A DNA stretch of 64,000 nt, taken from positions 930,001 through 994,000 of the forward strand of contig CAVSBG010000005.1 of the NCBI GenBank assembly GCA_963726125.1, given 5' to 3'. This stretch comes from JAMXLO01 sp963726125 (GTDB taxonomy: Bacteria; Pseudomonadota; Alphaproteobacteria; Acetobacterales; Acetobacteraceae). Position numbers and translations under genes: made by a program. How positions within the stretch are numbered: the stretch's first letter is position 1; each line of letters opens with the position of its first letter. Positions 63,579 through 64,000 of the stretch are shown piece after piece. Below the pieces are notes generated by a model. It had not been told where the DNA came from. It ran no database searches and saw only the letters and a program-made list of their open reading frames with translations.

Positions 63579-63761
63579 GTGCTTGACCTGATCGGGATTG
63601 CCTTCAGCGGCGGGATGATCCTGTTCGTCCTCTATCGGGCGATGATGCTCGACCGTTCGCAACCGTGGTTCGAGGCGCCGCCGGAGCCGGCGCCAGCGCC
63701 TGAACCAGCGCCTACCCTTCCAGGACGCCGCCCGCTGCGTTCACGCGGCACTTCCCGCTAA
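63579..63761 (+). CDS. Small membrane-anchored hypothetical protein
   Basis: A 60-residue protein starting at GTG 63579, AGGGG nearby upstream. Residues 2-22 form one hydrophobic helix (LDLIGIAFSGGMILFVLYRA); the rest is a Pro/Ala/Glu-rich tail (APPEPAPAPEPAPTLP) and a basic end. It precedes the ligase gene on the same strand by 40 bases and is probably co-transcribed. No family recognised. Confidence 0.5.
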   Translation: MLDLIGIAFSGGMILFVLYRAMMLDRSQPWFEAPPEPAPAPEPAPTLPGRRPLRSRGTSR

Positions 63762-63801
63762 CCCGCGACCGCGCGCCGTCGCGGGTCGAGGAGACGTCAG
63801 T

Positions 63802-64000
63802 TTGCTCCGTACTCTGTTCATATTACTGATTTTCCTGAGCTTCTTCGCGCTGGGGACGGTAGCACCATTCATTCTCACCCTTGCTTATATCTGGGTGGAT
63901 ACGTTCCGGCCGCAGGATGTCGCCTGGTTTGTCGTGGACCAGTTGCCGGTGGCACAGATGGCCGGCTTCGCCGCGGTGGCAGGCTATGTCCTGTTGGACC
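63802..64000 (+). CDS. O-glycosylation ligase, exosortase A-associated type (N-terminal part)
   Basis: TTG 63802 has GAGGAG (63788-63793) eight bases upstream and the frame runs 66 codons to the window edge. It encodes hydrophobic helices: LRTLFILLIFLSFFALGTV, APFILTLAYIWVDTFRPQD, then a third. The VDTFRPQDVAW segment is characteristic of the DUF5935/Wzy-like ligase of exosortase A systems, which transfers glycans outside the cytoplasmic membrane. The remainder lies outside the window, so the identification is provisional. Confidence 0.6.
   Translation, partial: MLRTLFILLIFLSFFALGTVAPFILTLAYIWVDTFRPQDVAWFVVDQLPVAQMAGFAAVAGYVLLD

Noticed and set aside
1..64000. tRNA or rRNA genes, integrases, insertion sequences
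   Set aside because: None recognised; no transposase- or integrase-like protein and no convincing tRNA cloverleaf was noticed on reading.

Overview
The window is 64 kb of high-GC, densely coded bacterial DNA. Soluble NAD-type [NiFe] hydrogenase genes, a complete che cluster with CheD and soluble receptors, FadR/LacI-controlled ABC uptake operons and an intergenic palindrome of a kind common in Rhizobiales and Acetobacteraceae all suggest an alphaproteobacterium, perhaps Acetobacteraceae-like. This is inference: no rRNA, tRNA or taxonomic marker gene was seen.

Layout. (1) 1-2333: the end of a MalG-type sugar permease, a LysR regulator and a divergent VOC-cupin fusion. (2) 2472-8849, minus strand: hydrogenase operon hoxE-hoxF*-hoxU-hoxY-hoxH, in which hoxF* encodes a NuoF-type subunit fused to a complete GltD/NfnB-type FeS-FAD-NADP module. 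A perfect FNR/FixK-type box lies about 390 bases upstream. (3) 9946-20497: chemotaxis cluster with a soluble poly-HAMP receptor built from exact 273-base repeats, then cheW, cheR, cheB, a STAS gene, cheA (frameshifted) and a second soluble receptor, meeting cheY and cheD on the other strand. (4) 21098-34972: catabolic island. A minus-strand operon (FadR-type regulator, enolase-superfamily enzyme, Gfo/Idh/MocA oxidoreductase, GDPD-like protein) is divergent from a peptide/opine-type ABC importer, followed by MmgE/PrpD, AtuA, AtuA-like and MBL-fold genes. (5) 34950-38848: LacI regulator with a canonical LacI-family half-symmetric operator, divergent from two tandem paralogous sugar-binding proteins. 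(6) 38988-43339: a decayed MCP-PilZ gene, a family 3 binding protein and a large exported beta-helix protein. (7) 43595-64000: surface polysaccharide region with galE, FkbM methyltransferase, glycosyltransferases, Wzm/Wzt-type exporter, GMC oxidoreductase plus small Tat protein, GT8, heptosyltransferase-like GT9, a glycosyltransferase-FkbM fusion, an ATP-grasp/low-molecular-weight phosphatase fusion, a deacetylase remnant and the start of an exosortase-A-type O-glycosylation ligase.

Many genes in the polysaccharide region, and cheA, are broken by single-base frame changes. The protein sequence continues cleanly in another frame, so either the assembly carries indel errors or the region is decaying. 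The hydrogenase and most of the ABC/catabolic genes are intact. The most interesting feature is the hydrogenase with the fused GltD-type module, which predicts a [NiFe] hydrogenase with two separate pyridine-nucleotide flavin sites, possibly bifurcating or NADP-linked. The other unusual proteins are the poly-HAMP receptor and the ATP-grasp-phosphatase and glycosyltransferase-methyltransferase fusions.
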